DNA of 64,000 nt from Calothrix sp. PCC 6303. GTDB taxonomy: Bacteria > Cyanobacteriota > Cyanobacteriia > Cyanobacteriales > Nostocaceae. Position numbers and translations under genes: made by a program. Below the pieces are notes generated by a model that searched no databases, was not told the DNA's origin, and was given only the letters and a program-made list of their open reading frames with translations. Location: assembly GCF_000317435.1 (NCBI RefSeq), contig NC_019751.1, positions 5,022,001 through 5,086,000 on the forward strand, read 5' to 3'. Every line of letters starts with the position of its first letter. The first letter of the stretch is position 1. Positions 43,168-52,129 of the stretch are shown here, in pieces.

Positions 43168-46100
43168 ATGAATAGGTGCAGAAATAACCAGGGATTTATC
43201 AAGTTTTCACTACGCCAAATTAACTCTTACAGCTTAATTTGCCTATTAACCGTGGTTTTTCTCTCAGATTCAGTTGGAGCAATAACTAAAATTGCAGAGT
43301 TACAAATAGCACAGCAGTCAGCTACAAAGAAAGAGAATCTAGCAAATACAGATATTGATCCGAAGTTGAAAGCATTGTTGGAGGAAGCAGACAAATTACG
43401 CGAAGAGGGAATAAATTTACAGCAACCAGGAATATCAGAATCTCAAAAGCAAGCTATAGCGAAATGGGAACAAGCATTAAAGATTTATCAGCGACAAGAC
43501 GTGAGAACTGGCTTTGATAAAGCTCAAATCAATGAAGCTGCGTTGTTATTTGACATTGGAAGTACATATTTAGACTTGGGTGAAAAGAAAAAGGCTGTGA
43601 AATATTTTGAAAATTCCTTAGTAATTTACCGCGAACTAAAAGATAGTCAGTTTCAATATGCAATCCTAAAACAAATTGCTCTACCTTACACAGAATTAGG
43701 AGAAAAACAAAAAGCTTTAGATTCTGCCAGCGAAGCATTAAGGTTAGCTCAGACTGAAAGTAGCCTAAGCCAGATAAGCCAGATAATGCATACCTTAGAT
43801 TATGTCGCTTCAATCTATTCTCAAAACGGTGAGGATCAAAAGGCAATCGAATACTATAATCAAGCTTTAGATATAGCAAAACAGATAAATAATCAGTCAA
43901 AACAAGCAGAAATACTAGCTAGCATTGCTGGTGTATACATCATATTAGGAGAATCGGATCAAGCTCTTAATTTTTCACAGCAAGCATTAGCAATAAGTGA
44001 AAAAACAAACAATTTACTAGGAAAATTAGAAAACCTACTGGATATTGCTTCAGCTTATGCTGGAAAAGGTGAAAGTCAGCAGGTAGATAAATATGTTAAA
44101 CAAGCATTACAGTTAGAAAGTGAAATAGAGCAAAGAATACAACAGAATCCGGAAATTATCCTTGATCAAGGTTGTAATTTAGATCAAATACCAGAACAAG
44201 AACGCCAAAGCAAGAAAACAGAATGTGTTGCGTCTGCAAAGAAAAAATTGATTTTCATAAAGTATCTCAATCGAAGAGATATTGCGAATCATTATACCCG
44301 ATTGTTTGACAACAAGCAGATAATTTTCTATATAAAACAACAGCTAACCCTTGCTTCTAAATTAGGAATACCATTGGAAGAAGCTGATGGTATTCAAAGT
44401 CTTGGCTTTACTTATTCTCTGCTTGGTGATACTCAAAAAGCGTTGGAGTATTATAATCAAGCTTTGGCAAAATTTAAAGCTCTTAATGATCCTTTAAAAG
44501 TAGCGAGTACACTTCAATATAGAGGTGATTTATATAATGATCAGGGTGAATATCAGAAAGCAATAGATGATTTCAAAGAAGCAGGAAATATTTTTCTTAA
44601 AATAGACCGTCAATACGAAGTGTTTACCTTGATGTCTCTAGCGGGTACTTATAGAGATTTAGGAGATTATGAGCAAAGTTTGACAACTTTTCAGAATGCG
44701 CTAAAAATATCACAGCAAATGAAATTTGAGATGCCTATTGCTTCGATTTATAATGGTATTTTTTCTGTTTATATAGGAAGAGGAAAATTTTTTGAAGATG
44801 TAAATGGCTCTGTAGATGAAGCAAGAACTGATTATCAAGCAGCATTAGAATCTTCAAAGAAAGCGTTGAAATATTATCATGAAAAAGGTGATACTAGTAC
44901 CGAAATCACCAACCTTATCAATATTGCCGTAGCACATAGATTACTCAAGGATTATCCTCAAGCAATTAGTTTTTCTCAACAAGCTTTAGCATTATCTCGT
45001 AAAAGTCAACTCAAATACCAGGAACGCCGTTCACTAAGTATTTTGAGTGCGATATATAGAGCCGCAGGGAAATATCCAGAAGCTTTAGAAACTAGCAATC
45101 AATCAATACTCCTATCACGTCAAGCTGAAGACACATCAGATCAAGCTAATGGCTACCAAATTCAAGGTAAAATCTATAGTGGTATGAAACAGCCACAGCA
45201 AGCAATTGAAGCTTTCAAACAATCTTTAACACTGCGACAGAAAATCCAAGATACAAAAACCCAAGCCATAATTTTATACGAAATGGCAAAAGTGGAACGG
45301 GATCGAGGTAATCTCACAGTTGCCCTGGAAAATATTCAACAAGCAACCGACATCATTGAAAATTCCCGCACCAAAGTTAATAACCCGGATTTGCGAACTT
45401 CTTTCTTTGCCACTAAACAAGATTACTACAAATTCAAAATCGACCTATTGATGCAACTCCACAAAAAACAACCATCAAAAGGCTACAACGCATTAGCCCT
45501 GAACACATCAGAACGTTCCCGCGCTAGGGGACTAGTAGACTTACTTGCTGAAGCAGGGGCAAACATCCGCAAAGGCATAAATCCCCAACTTCTAGCACAG
45601 GAAAAAGAGTTACAGCAATCACTGAACGCCAAAGAAAAAGCCAGAAACGATATCCTCAGCAAATCAAAAGGCAACGACGCAGCCAAAGCTACAGCAGAGG
45701 AGTTAACCAAAGAAATTGCCAACATTATCCGCCAACAACAAGAACTAAAAACCAAAATTTTGACAGAAAGTCCACAATATGCATCACTGAAATATCCCCA
45801 ACCCTTGGAATTAAAGGGAATTCAGCAACAACTCGATAAAGACACCATCCTTCTTCAATATTCCCTCGGCAAAGAACGCAGTTATCTCTGGTTAGTTACA
45901 CCCGACTCACTCCAAGCTTACGAATTACCCAAAGGTGAAGATATTGAAAAAGCAGTAGCCAACTTCCGAGATGTCATCCTCGTTGCTGATTCTCCTTATG
46001 GGAAAGCTCACCCAGATGACATCAATCAACCTGCTTCCCAACTCAGTCAAATGATTCTGGCACCTGTAGCTAAGAAGTTAGGCAAAAAGCGGTTAGTTAT

Positions 46101-46938
46101 TGTCGCTGATGGTGCATTGCAAACTATCCCCTTTTCAGCATTAGCAGATCCAGAAACCCAATCCCTCAAATCTCGTTCCTTGTCTCTGGCAAGGAATGCA
46201 GTAACGGAGGCTCTGCCTCCTGAGTTTACCAGAGGCAGAGCCTCTAGAATTGCATTCCCAGGCTCCAGCCTGGGAACGAGGAAGCAAGATAAAAGTCCTT
46301 CTCCGCCAAAAGGAGAAGTTTCATATCAACCACTACTTGTCAACCACGAAATTGTTAATCTTCCCTCAATAACAGCCATAGCGACTCAACGCAAACTACT
46401 TAATAACCGTCCACTCTCACCCAAAACCCTAGCTATACTTGCAGACCCGGTATTTTCGGCAGAACAAGCTCAAGGCAAACCCGAATCTCTGGGACCAGAA
46501 CTCCAACGGGCAATGAGAAATCTCAAACGTAGCGATTTACGTCCTCTACCAGGTACCCGTGTAGAAGCTGAAGCAATGCTCAAACTTGTTCCATCTGGAC
46601 AAAGTACCCATGCTTATGGTGCTGATGCTAATTACAACTTTGCCACTAATCCCGTACTTAAACAATATCAACACCTTTTCTTTGCTACCCACGGTTTAGC
46701 AGATCCTAAACAACCGGAGTTATCAGGGATTGCGCTGGCACAGGTAGACAAAAATGGTAAACCCGTGAAAGACGAAGAGGGCTATCTACGCCTTGGTGAC
46801 ATCTTCAACATGGATTGGGCTGCTGAGTTGGTGGTGTTGAGTGCCTGTCAAACTGGTTTAGGGTTTAGTTGGGTTGACAAGGGGCTTAATGTATGCGGGA
46901 TCAAAGCGGGCTGTGGTGTCACTGTGGAATGTCAGTGA
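43168..46938 (+). CDS. TPR-CHAT (caspase-like) protein, frameshifted near the C terminus
   Basis: A 1256-codon frame. A signal-like start (LICLLTVVFLSDSVGA) is followed by many tetratricopeptide repeats (about residues 130-800), a coiled-coil stretch, and a CHAT protease-like domain (about 860 onward). Catalytic residues are present: His in LFFATHGLAD and Cys1227 in LSACQTGLG. Immediately after that Cys the frame is lost; the expected sequence GLVGLTRGLMYAGSKRAVVSL continues in another frame to 47101. The last 25 codons here are thus spurious. A palindromic repeat insertion lies at about residues 1002-1051. TPR-CHAT proteins act in bacterial protease-linked signalling and defence; this copy is probably inactive unless the shift is a sequence error. 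Confidence 0.88.
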   Translation: MNRCRNNQGFIKFSLRQINSYSLICLLTVVFLSDSVGAITKIAELQIAQQSATKKENLANTDIDPKLKALLEEADKLREEGINLQQPGISESQKQAIAKWEQALKIYQRQDVRTGFDKAQINEAALLFDIGSTYLDLGEKKKAVKYFENSLVIYRELKDSQFQYAILKQIALPYTELGEKQKALDSASEALRLAQTESSLSQISQIMHTLDYVASIYSQNGEDQKAIEYYNQALDIAKQINNQSKQAEILASIAGVYIILGESDQALNFSQQALAISEKTNNLLGKLENLLDIASAYAGKGESQQVDKYVKQALQLESEIEQRIQQNPEIILDQGCNLDQIPEQERQSKKTECVASAKKKLIFIKYLNRRDIANHYTRLFDNKQIIFYIKQQLTLASKLGIPLEEADGIQSLGFTYSLLGDTQKALEYYNQALAKFKALNDPLKVASTLQYRGDLYNDQGEYQKAIDDFKEAGNIFLKIDRQYEVFTLMSLAGTYRDLGDYEQSLTTFQNALKISQQMKFEMPIASIYNGIFSVYIGRGKFFEDVNGSVDEARTDYQAALESSKKALKYYHEKGDTSTEITNLINIAVAHRLLKDYPQAISFSQQALALSRKSQLKYQERRSLSILSAIYRAAGKYPEALETSNQSILLSRQAEDTSDQANGYQIQGKIYSGMKQPQQAIEAFKQSLTLRQKIQDTKTQAIILYEMAKVERDRGNLTVALENIQQATDIIENSRTKVNNPDLRTSFFATKQDYYKFKIDLLMQLHKKQPSKGYNALALNTSERSRARGLVDLLAEAGANIRKGINPQLLAQEKELQQSLNAKEKARNDILSKSKGNDAAKATAEELTKEIANIIRQQQELKTKILTESPQYASLKYPQPLELKGIQQQLDKDTILLQYSLGKERSYLWLVTPDSLQAYELPKGEDIEKAVANFRDVILVADSPYGKAHPDDINQPASQLSQMILAPVAKKLGKKRLVIVADGALQTIPFSALADPETQSLKSRSLSLARNAVTEALPPEFTRGRASRIAFPGSSLGTRKQDKSPSPPKGEVSYQPLLVNHEIVNLPSITAIATQRKLLNNRPLSPKTLAILADPVFSAEQAQGKPESLGPELQRAMRNLKRSDLRPLPGTRVEAEAMLKLVPSGQSTHAYGADANYNFATNPVLKQYQHLFFATHGLADPKQPELSGIALAQVDKNGKPVKDEEGYLRLGDIFNMDWAAELVVLSACQTGLGFSWVDKGLNVCGIKAGCGVTVECQ
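46172..46280 (+). repeat. Palindromic repeat element inside the CHAT gene
   Basis: Ends are CTCGTTCC (46172-46179) and GGAACGAG (46273-46280). Inside are three hairpins: TTCCTTG/CAAGGAA, GGAGGCTCTGCCTC/GAGGCAGAGCCTC and CCCAGGCT/AGCCTGGG. A second small palindrome, CTTCTCC/GGAGAAG (46298-46318), follows at once. The translated stretch has no counterpart in the CHAT fold. Confidence 0.75.
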
Positions 46939-47101
46939 TGAGGGGACATCGCAGTTGATGCCGTTATTTTACAAGGAGGTGTTAGCTGGTAAGTCTCCGG
47001 ATGTGGCTTTGCGGGAAGCGCAGTTGCAGATGTGGCAGGGTAAGGATTGGAAAAGCCCCTATTATTGGGCTGCTTTCACCTTACAGGGTGAGTGGAGGTA
47101 A
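46862..47101 (+). pseudogene. Displaced 3' end of the CHAT gene
   Basis: From GGT at 46862 the frame reads GLVGLTRGLMYAGSKRAVV and SLWNVSDEGTSQLM, then a normal CHAT C terminus ending FTLQGEWR. It has no start of its own. Together with the preceding frame it makes a complete CHAT domain less the short loop between LSACQTGLG and GLVGLTRG. Adjacent copies of GGTTTAG (46855-46861 and 46862-46868) mark the junction, consistent with deletion between short direct repeats. Confidence 0.85.
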
Positions 47102-47248
47102 GTTTGAGATCTCAGAAACCCGGTTTCTCGCTGCACCACGACTGTTGGTGAATTAGCGCGGAAATATGGATTTAAGGCAAGTATACAAACTTAGTAACTT
47201 CCCAATAGACATCTGTTGGAAATTAATTATGCATTACCCATAACCCTT

Positions 47249-47277
47249 GTAGAGACGTAGCAATGCTACGTCTCTAC
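47249..47277. terminator. Palindrome between convergent genes
   Basis: GTAGAGACGTAGCA and TGCTACGTCTCTAC flank one base. It belongs to the GTAGAGACG family also seen at 52085-52108 and 59991-60014 and may end transcription in both directions. Confidence 0.55.
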
Positions 47278-47284
47278 GTCTTTT

Positions 47285-47617
47285 TCAGCAGATGTTTAAT
47301 AATGGGAGTACTTTATTTTTTAGGATTTTAATCAAATCCACATCCATATAATCGTAATTATCAGGAATATCTAAACATATAATCCGCTGATTTTTCAGAT
47401 AAGGCTTAAACTTTTTTGATAACTTACTTCTGTGTGCCTTTTCCATAACAAAAATAATATCAGCTTCCTCCAGCATCTCAACTGAAAGAGGTACTTCCGC
47501 ATCATGATTTAAACCCGCAGATTCTACTTCCAACCCTTCATATTCGGAAAAAACAGCTTCAGCCGTGGGACTTCTTAACTTATTTTGACTACATATAAAT
47601 AAAAGCTTTTTCACCAT
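47285..47617 (-). CDS. Low-molecular-weight tyrosine phosphatase-like protein
   Basis: A protein of about 110 residues. The phosphatase loop CSQNKLR fits the CX5R motif of low-molecular-weight phosphatases and arsenate reductases, followed by SPTAEAVF as in that fold. The late DIPDNYDYMD can supply the general-acid Asp. It is shorter than classical members (about 150 residues), so it belongs to a short subgroup. I prefer ATG 47617 (MVKKLLF) over ATG 47629. The target is unknown; a link to the nearby kinase is only speculation. Confidence 0.85.
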   Translation of the reverse strand: MVKKLLFICSQNKLRSPTAEAVFSEYEGLEVESAGLNHDAEVPLSVEMLEEADIIFVMEKAHRSKLSKKFKPYLKNQRIICLDIPDNYDYMDVDLIKILKNKVLPLLNIC

Positions 47618-47696
47618 CGCTGCATTCAAATCACTAATTCCCTATACCATCACTACCAATACAGTTTGGTTAAGGATTTTTCATTTTGGGTAAATA

Positions 47697-47728
47697 ACCA
47701 AAACCTGCCACTTTTAAAGCAGCAGGCT
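47697..47728 (-). terminator. Intrinsic terminator of aqpZ
   Basis: On the minus strand CCTGCTGCTTT pairs with AAAGTGGCAGG (G-U pairs allowed) and is followed by TTTTGG. It lies about 70 bases after aqpZ. Confidence 0.65.
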
Positions 47729-47793
47729 TGATTCAGCAATACATGTATTTAGCAAAAATTGATCAAGAAATTGAATACTCTTGATGTAACAAC

Positions 47794-48567
47794 TTAAACT
47801 AGCTCTTCAATGCTTCGTCGTTCTTCTACAGTTGATTCGCTAAAAACTGTTACATAGAACCATCCAGCCAAAATACCACCCAAGATAGGAGCTAACCAAA
47901 ATAGCCAGACTTGGGAAAAAAGTTCTGGACCAGCAAATAACGCAACTCCAGTACTACGAGCAGGATTAACTGAAGTATTGGTGATAGGAATGCTGATTAA
48001 GTGAATCAAAGTGAGTCCAAAACCAATTGCCAGTGGTGCAAATCCTTTGGGAGCGCGACGATCGGTTACACCGAGAATAATTAACAAAAACATGAAAGTC
48101 ATCACGACTTCAGTGATTAAGCAAGCGAGTAAGCTATAACTGCCTGGAGAGTGAGCACCAAAGCCATTAGTTGCAAGTGGGTTAGAGCCGCTGAGTGCAA
48201 ATCCAGTTTTACCGCTAGCTATCATGTAGATAATACCTGCACCCGTAGTAGCGCCGAGTACTTGAGCAACTATGTAAGGTAGTAAATCTGAGGCAGGAAA
48301 TCGCTTACCAGCCCAAAGCCCGAAGGAAACAGCAGGGTTAAAATGCCCCCCAGAAATATGACCAAATGCATAAGCTCCTGTGAGGACAGTTAGTCCAAAT
48401 GCTAAGGACACACCTACTAATCCAATACCTAAAGGGAAAGAAGTACTTTCACTAATTTTAGCACCATCTGCGGTATAGGCTGCTGCTAAAACTGCACTAC
48501 CACAGCCACCTAAAACCAGCCAAAATGTACCGACAAATTCAGCGATACTACGTTTGATCAGAGACAT
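47794..48567 (-). CDS. aqpZ: Aquaporin Z
   Basis: A 257-residue water channel of the MIP family. Both half-helix motifs are present: [10 protein letters not shown] and TSVNPARST. Six membrane helices flank them. The selectivity-filter residues expected of a water-specific channel (His in the second half, Arg after the second NPA) are consistent with AqpZ and not with a glycerol facilitator. The ATG has AAGGAG upstream on the minus strand. The gene is monocistronic. Confidence 0.94.
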   Translation of the reverse strand: MSLIKRSIAEFVGTFWLVLGGCGSAVLAAAYTADGAKISESTSFPLGIGLVGVSLAFGLTVLTGAYAFGHISGGHFNPAVSFGLWAGKRFPASDLLPYIVAQVLGATTGAGIIYMIASGKTGFALSGSNPLATNGFGAHSPGSYSLLACLITEVVMTFMFLLIILGVTDRRAPKGFAPLAIGFGLTLIHLISIPITNTSVNPARSTGVALFAGPELFSQVWLFWLAPILGGILAGWFYVTVFSESTVEERRSIEELV

Positions 48568-49147
48568 TTAGTAAACTCCTTGTTGATTTGAATATTAGAT
48601 GAAAGGCAACAGGGAACTCGTTGTTATTAAATTGTAGTTAAATAGATATTGAGCGTATTTGCGCTAAATTTTTTACCTATTAGACCTAAAATTTAGAATC
48701 ATAATACTACTATTAGTCGTTGAATTGTTACAAGTTTAATTTTCTTCATTTTGACTGGATATAAATTAAAGCTTTGTCACGATAGCTTCAATAGTAAGAT
48801 TTTGTTTTGTTACGCGATCGCTATTAGATATTTGAACTAGTACAGCACGGCGAAAACAAACCTACCATCGTAACCAGACAAAAAAGCTTGTTTTATTGGC
48901 TTTATTCCTTAGGTTCCTCTCCGCAGTCGCTACAACGGGTGGAACCCCCGCAACACGCTGCTCTCTGCCTACTTACTTCTGCCTTCTTATACTAGAATTT
49001 GTGCTTTTCTCACATACCCATCGTTTGTCACTCAATTAGAACTATGGCGTGTGCGTTACATTGCGATAAGAATAACTTTTATTACAAGTATTGACCATTA
49101 GGATTATTCAAGTTAAATTCTCCAGTGTGTGAGGAGCAAAACAGAAA
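48568..49147. other. Long intergenic region upstream of aqpZ
   Basis: No gene seen. AT-rich leader of aqpZ, then GC-richer repeat-like DNA near 48900-49000 (CTCCGCAGTCGCTACAACG). A small CTCC/GGAG hairpin (about 49121-49137) precedes the terminator at 49148. Confidence 0.4.
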
Positions 49148-49184
49148 GGGCACCGAGACGAAACACGGTCAGTCGTCGGTGCCC
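49148..49184 (-). terminator. Intrinsic terminator of the HAD gene
   Basis: GGGCACCGA (49148-49156) pairs with TCGGTGCCC (49176-49184), with more pairing inside. On the minus strand it is followed by TTTCTGTTTT. It is 35 bases from the stop codon of the HAD gene. Confidence 0.8.
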
Positions 49185-49218
49185 TTCCTGCTTTCATCTT
49201 GATTTTATTGGCAGTCTC

Positions 49219-50052
49219 TTATAATAAGAATTTCTGAATTGCCGCTGCTACCCCATCCCCTTCTATACTGGGAGCAACCCAATTCGCCATAGCTTGGACT
49301 TCTGGTGGTGCATTCCCCATTGCTACTCCGACACCAGCATATTGAAGCATCTCTACATCATTAAAGTTATCACCAATAGTCATCACCTGTTCAGCTTGTA
49401 ATCCCAATAATTCTTCTGCTAGATACTTAACTGCTGCACCCTTATTTACAGATGGGTGAGTTGCTTCAAAAAAGGTTGCTACTGATTTTGTCAGGTACAG
49501 TTCGGCGGGGGTATACTGAGTGCGTAGAGAACCTAATAATTGGTCAATCACATTATGATCATCGCATAATGCCAGTACTTTGGTTGGTTCTCGCTCTAAA
49601 GTTTGGCGTAAATCTCCAACAACAACTGGTTTAATATTGGAACGTTGAGCGTAGATTTTTGATTCCCTAGTTAGTTCTCGAATATAAAGTTGATCGTCAA
49701 TATAAAAATGGACAGATAATAGTTTTCGTAATTCTGGTTGTTCAAAATAATCTAGTAATTGCTCAACTGTTTTCCGAGATACTGTCAGATGACGTTCGGC
49801 TTTTTCAGTAGCTGGGTTTTGAATCCAAGCACCTTGGTAGGCAATTAGGGGTAATGGTGAGTTAATCTCGCTGTGGAAGCGTAACGCAGAACGATACATA
49901 CGTCCAGTGGCAATAGCAACCTGAATACCCTTTTCTTGAGCTTGTGCGATCGCTTCTTTAACTTTACTACTAACTTTATTAGAATGTCCCGCTATTGTTC
50001 CATCGATGTCAACAGCTAAAAGCTTAATATCTGGTACTGGGGTAGATGTCAT
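49219..50052 (-). CDS. Cof-type HAD-IIB family phosphatase
   Basis: A 277-residue phosphatase of the haloacid dehalogenase superfamily. The nucleophile motif is LLAVDIDGTIAG; motif II is VAIATGRM; motif III Lys is in NKGAAVKYL; motif IV is VMTIGDNFNDVEML. The central alpha/beta cap (about residues 90-190) is of the Cof/IIB type. Members act on sugar phosphates, FMN or other small phosphates; the substrate cannot be told. A terminator follows. Confidence 0.9.
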   Translation of the reverse strand: MTSTPVPDIKLLAVDIDGTIAGHSNKVSSKVKEAIAQAQEKGIQVAIATGRMYRSALRFHSEINSPLPLIAYQGAWIQNPATEKAERHLTVSRKTVEQLLDYFEQPELRKLLSVHFYIDDQLYIRELTRESKIYAQRSNIKPVVVGDLRQTLEREPTKVLALCDDHNVIDQLLGSLRTQYTPAELYLTKSVATFFEATHPSVNKGAAVKYLAEELLGLQAEQVMTIGDNFNDVEMLQYAGVGVAMGNAPPEVQAMANWVAPSIEGDGVAAAIQKFLL

Positions 50053-50219
50053 TTCTGTAGGGGATAATATTGACAGAATGGCTTAAATCCTACATTTTCA
50101 CTTCAAGATTAGCAAGTATATAGTCATGTCTATATTTTGTTCATTTAAATCTGTTGCAGCTGGATAAATATGTAGCGATAAATACTAAATTCAACTTAAT
50201 TGTGAACTAAGTCAATAAA

Positions 50220-50246
50220 TAACGCACCAAATAGAACGGTGCGTTA
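50220..50246 (-). terminator. Palindrome after cp12, TAACGCACC type
   Basis: TAACGCACC (50220-50228) and GGTGCGTTA (50238-50246). On the minus strand it is followed by TTTATT and lies 84 bases beyond the CP12 stop codon. It is also the inner arm of the repeat at 51941-52019. Confidence 0.5.
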
Positions 50247-50330
50247 AGAAACGTTATATTTTTTCTCAAAATTCAAATACAGTTTTATGTTTTCTGCACC
50301 CTACATAGATTATTTATATCCAAGTACTAC

Positions 50331-50597
50331 TTAGACATCATAAATGCGACACTCATCAGCTTCAGGGTGAAAGTGGCAGTAATAGTCGAGGGATGTGGGA
50401 ATTCGGTTCTCCTGTTGACGATGCGATCGCTCTGCTTGTAATTCCTCTACAATATCCCAAACCACTGCACATTCTGGGGAATATTTTCCTTTAATTTCGC
50501 AGGTTGCACGGGCTTCAATGACTGCTTCATTAATTGCTTGATCTAAGGTTATTTTAGCATCTTGGTAAGCTTGGATTGATTCTGAGACCTGAGGCAT
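50331..50597 (-). CDS. cp12: CP12 Calvin-cycle regulator protein
   Basis: An 88-residue, largely disordered redox switch that links GAPDH and phosphoribulokinase into an inactive complex in the dark. The N-terminal Cys pair is Cys33/Cys43 in TCEIKGKYSPECAVVWD, followed by the AWD-VEEL-type motif VVWDIVEELQAERSHR. The C-terminal pair is Cys74/Cys83 in YYCHFHPEADECRIYDV, the GAPDH-binding end. I chose ATG 50597; the upstream in-frame start is TTG without a good site. Confidence 0.92.
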   Translation of the reverse strand: MPQVSESIQAYQDAKITLDQAINEAVIEARATCEIKGKYSPECAVVWDIVEELQAERSHRQQENRIPTSLDYYCHFHPEADECRIYDV

Positions 50598-50936
50598 AAT
50601 ATTTTCACCGTTTTGAAGGGAGATGTAAGTCAACTCTGAGCTAATTTACTGGCAGAGTTTAGGGTTATTAGTTTATATAGACTAAAACAGAAAATATAGT
50701 TGTTAAACAGTATTCTTTTGCAAGTATTTAATAATTTTCTCTGAATGTATTTTTTGATTCATTGCTATTAAGTTTGAAGCAAATACTTTGATGAATACCT
50801 GTAAAAATACGTAAAACATACGCAAGATAATTAATACTTGTCATAATTGAGATATTAGAGTAATACTGTATTAGATTAAGTTTCAAATAAATATTTAGTA
50901 AATCATAGTTGCTTTGAAAATAATAATCTTTTAAGT
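50598..50936. other. Divergent promoter region, no gene seen
   Basis: AT-rich DNA between cp12 and the methyltransferase-HIT gene. No repeat or terminator was recognised. Confidence 0.4.
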
Positions 50937-51791
50937 ATGCTCAAGCAAAAAAATAATTTTAGCCATTTGACGGCAATAGAAAGGATAAATTTATCACTGC
51001 CAATACAGTTTTTATTAGAAAATAATTTACTTAAAGGTGAGATTCTTGACTTTGGTTGTGGCTTTGGTAATGATGTAAAGTTACTTCAGAAAAAAGGGTT
51101 TAAAATTAATGGGTATGATCCTCATTACTTTCCAGACTATCCTGAAAATAAATTTGATACAATAGTTTGCTGTTATGTATTAAATGTTTTGTTTACTGAA
51201 CAACAATCAAATGTATTGATGGCAATTTCACATTTACTCAAACCAGGAGGTAAAGCCTACTATGCAGTAAGAAGAGATATCAAAAAGGAAGGATTTAGAG
51301 AACATTATGTTCACAAAAAGCCAACATATCAATGTATTGTTAAACTGCCATTTAAATCTCTTAAGTTAGAAGAAAATTACGAAATATACGAATATACACA
51401 TTATAACTATCAAAGAAATTCATCCAATAATTGCCTATTTTGCAACCCCCGTCAAAACCTGAAATTAATTACAGAGTCTGCAACCGCTTATGCCATACTT
51501 GACGGCTACCCACTTAGTAATGGGCATACCTTGGTAATACCTAAACGTCATGTTAGTAATTACTTCGATTTACCCTTTAAAGAACAATCAGCATGTTGGT
51601 TAATGGTGAATAAGGTTCAGGAAATTCTCAACCAGGAATTTAAACCTGATGGTTTTAATGTGGGCATGAATGTTAATCGAGAAGCTGGTCAGAATATGAT
51701 GCATGTTAGTATTCATATAGTTCCTCGCTATGGAGGAGACGTTATGGGTGCAAAAAGTGGAATGCGATGTGTGATTCCTCAGAAAAAATAG
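50937..51791 (+). CDS. SAM methyltransferase-HIT domain fusion protein
   Basis: A 284-residue fusion. Residues about 20-115 are a small class I methyltransferase: motif I ILDFGCGFGND, acidic residue in NGYDP, and HLLKPGGKAYYAV. Residues about 165-284 are a HIT domain with CLFC zinc-binding start, NGHTLVIPKRHV and the final signature, MHVSIHIVPRY. HIT enzymes need HxHxHxx, the middle His being the nucleophile; here that position is Ser258 (His256 and His260 stay). The HIT part may therefore bind but not cleave nucleotides. The methyl acceptor is unknown. Similar fusions are known in bacteria. Confidence 0.88.
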   Translation: MLKQKNNFSHLTAIERINLSLPIQFLLENNLLKGEILDFGCGFGNDVKLLQKKGFKINGYDPHYFPDYPENKFDTIVCCYVLNVLFTEQQSNVLMAISHLLKPGGKAYYAVRRDIKKEGFREHYVHKKPTYQCIVKLPFKSLKLEENYEIYEYTHYNYQRNSSNNCLFCNPRQNLKLITESATAYAILDGYPLSNGHTLVIPKRHVSNYFDLPFKEQSACWLMVNKVQEILNQEFKPDGFNVGMNVNREAGQNMMHVSIHIVPRYGGDVMGAKSGMRCVIPQKK

Positions 51792-51940
51792 GAGTTTTCT
51801 TAATTTGTTGGAAACGTAGATTGAAAAACTCTAGTTTTGCTGTATAAATCATCAAAAAATTATAACTACTAGATATATAGGAATCAGATTTGATTCTTTT
51901 TGACGTAGCCTGTTCCTTGCACTTAAAAAATTAAGTGTAT

Positions 51941-52019
51941 GTAGGGTGTATTATGGCTTTAGCCTAACGCACCGTCTTCCGGATTTTGGTGCGTTACACT
52001 TCGTGATAACGCACCCTAC
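51941..52019. repeat. Nested inverted repeat, GTAGGGTG/TAACGCACC family
   Basis: Outer arms GTAGGGTG (51941-51948) and CACCCTAC (52012-52019); inner arms TAACGCACC and GGTGCGTTA. A GAGACG-type imperfect palindrome (52085-52108) and an AT hairpin CACTTAA/TTAAGTG just before complete the 51792-52129 gap, which has no gene. Confidence 0.75.
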
Positions 52020-52129
52020 GTCTGTTTCATAAATTAAAGTAATTATTTATCAATCCTATATAGTAGTTATTGTTAAATATAAAGAGAGACGTGACATATC
52101 GCGTCTCTACATATTGATTATTGCCAAAA

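Noticed and set aside
49121-49137. Minus-strand GCTCCTCACAC resembling the conserved motif of the cyanobacterial Yfr1 RNA
   Set aside because: The first base of the motif differs, and the motif lies in a small hairpin and not between two hairpins in a single strand.
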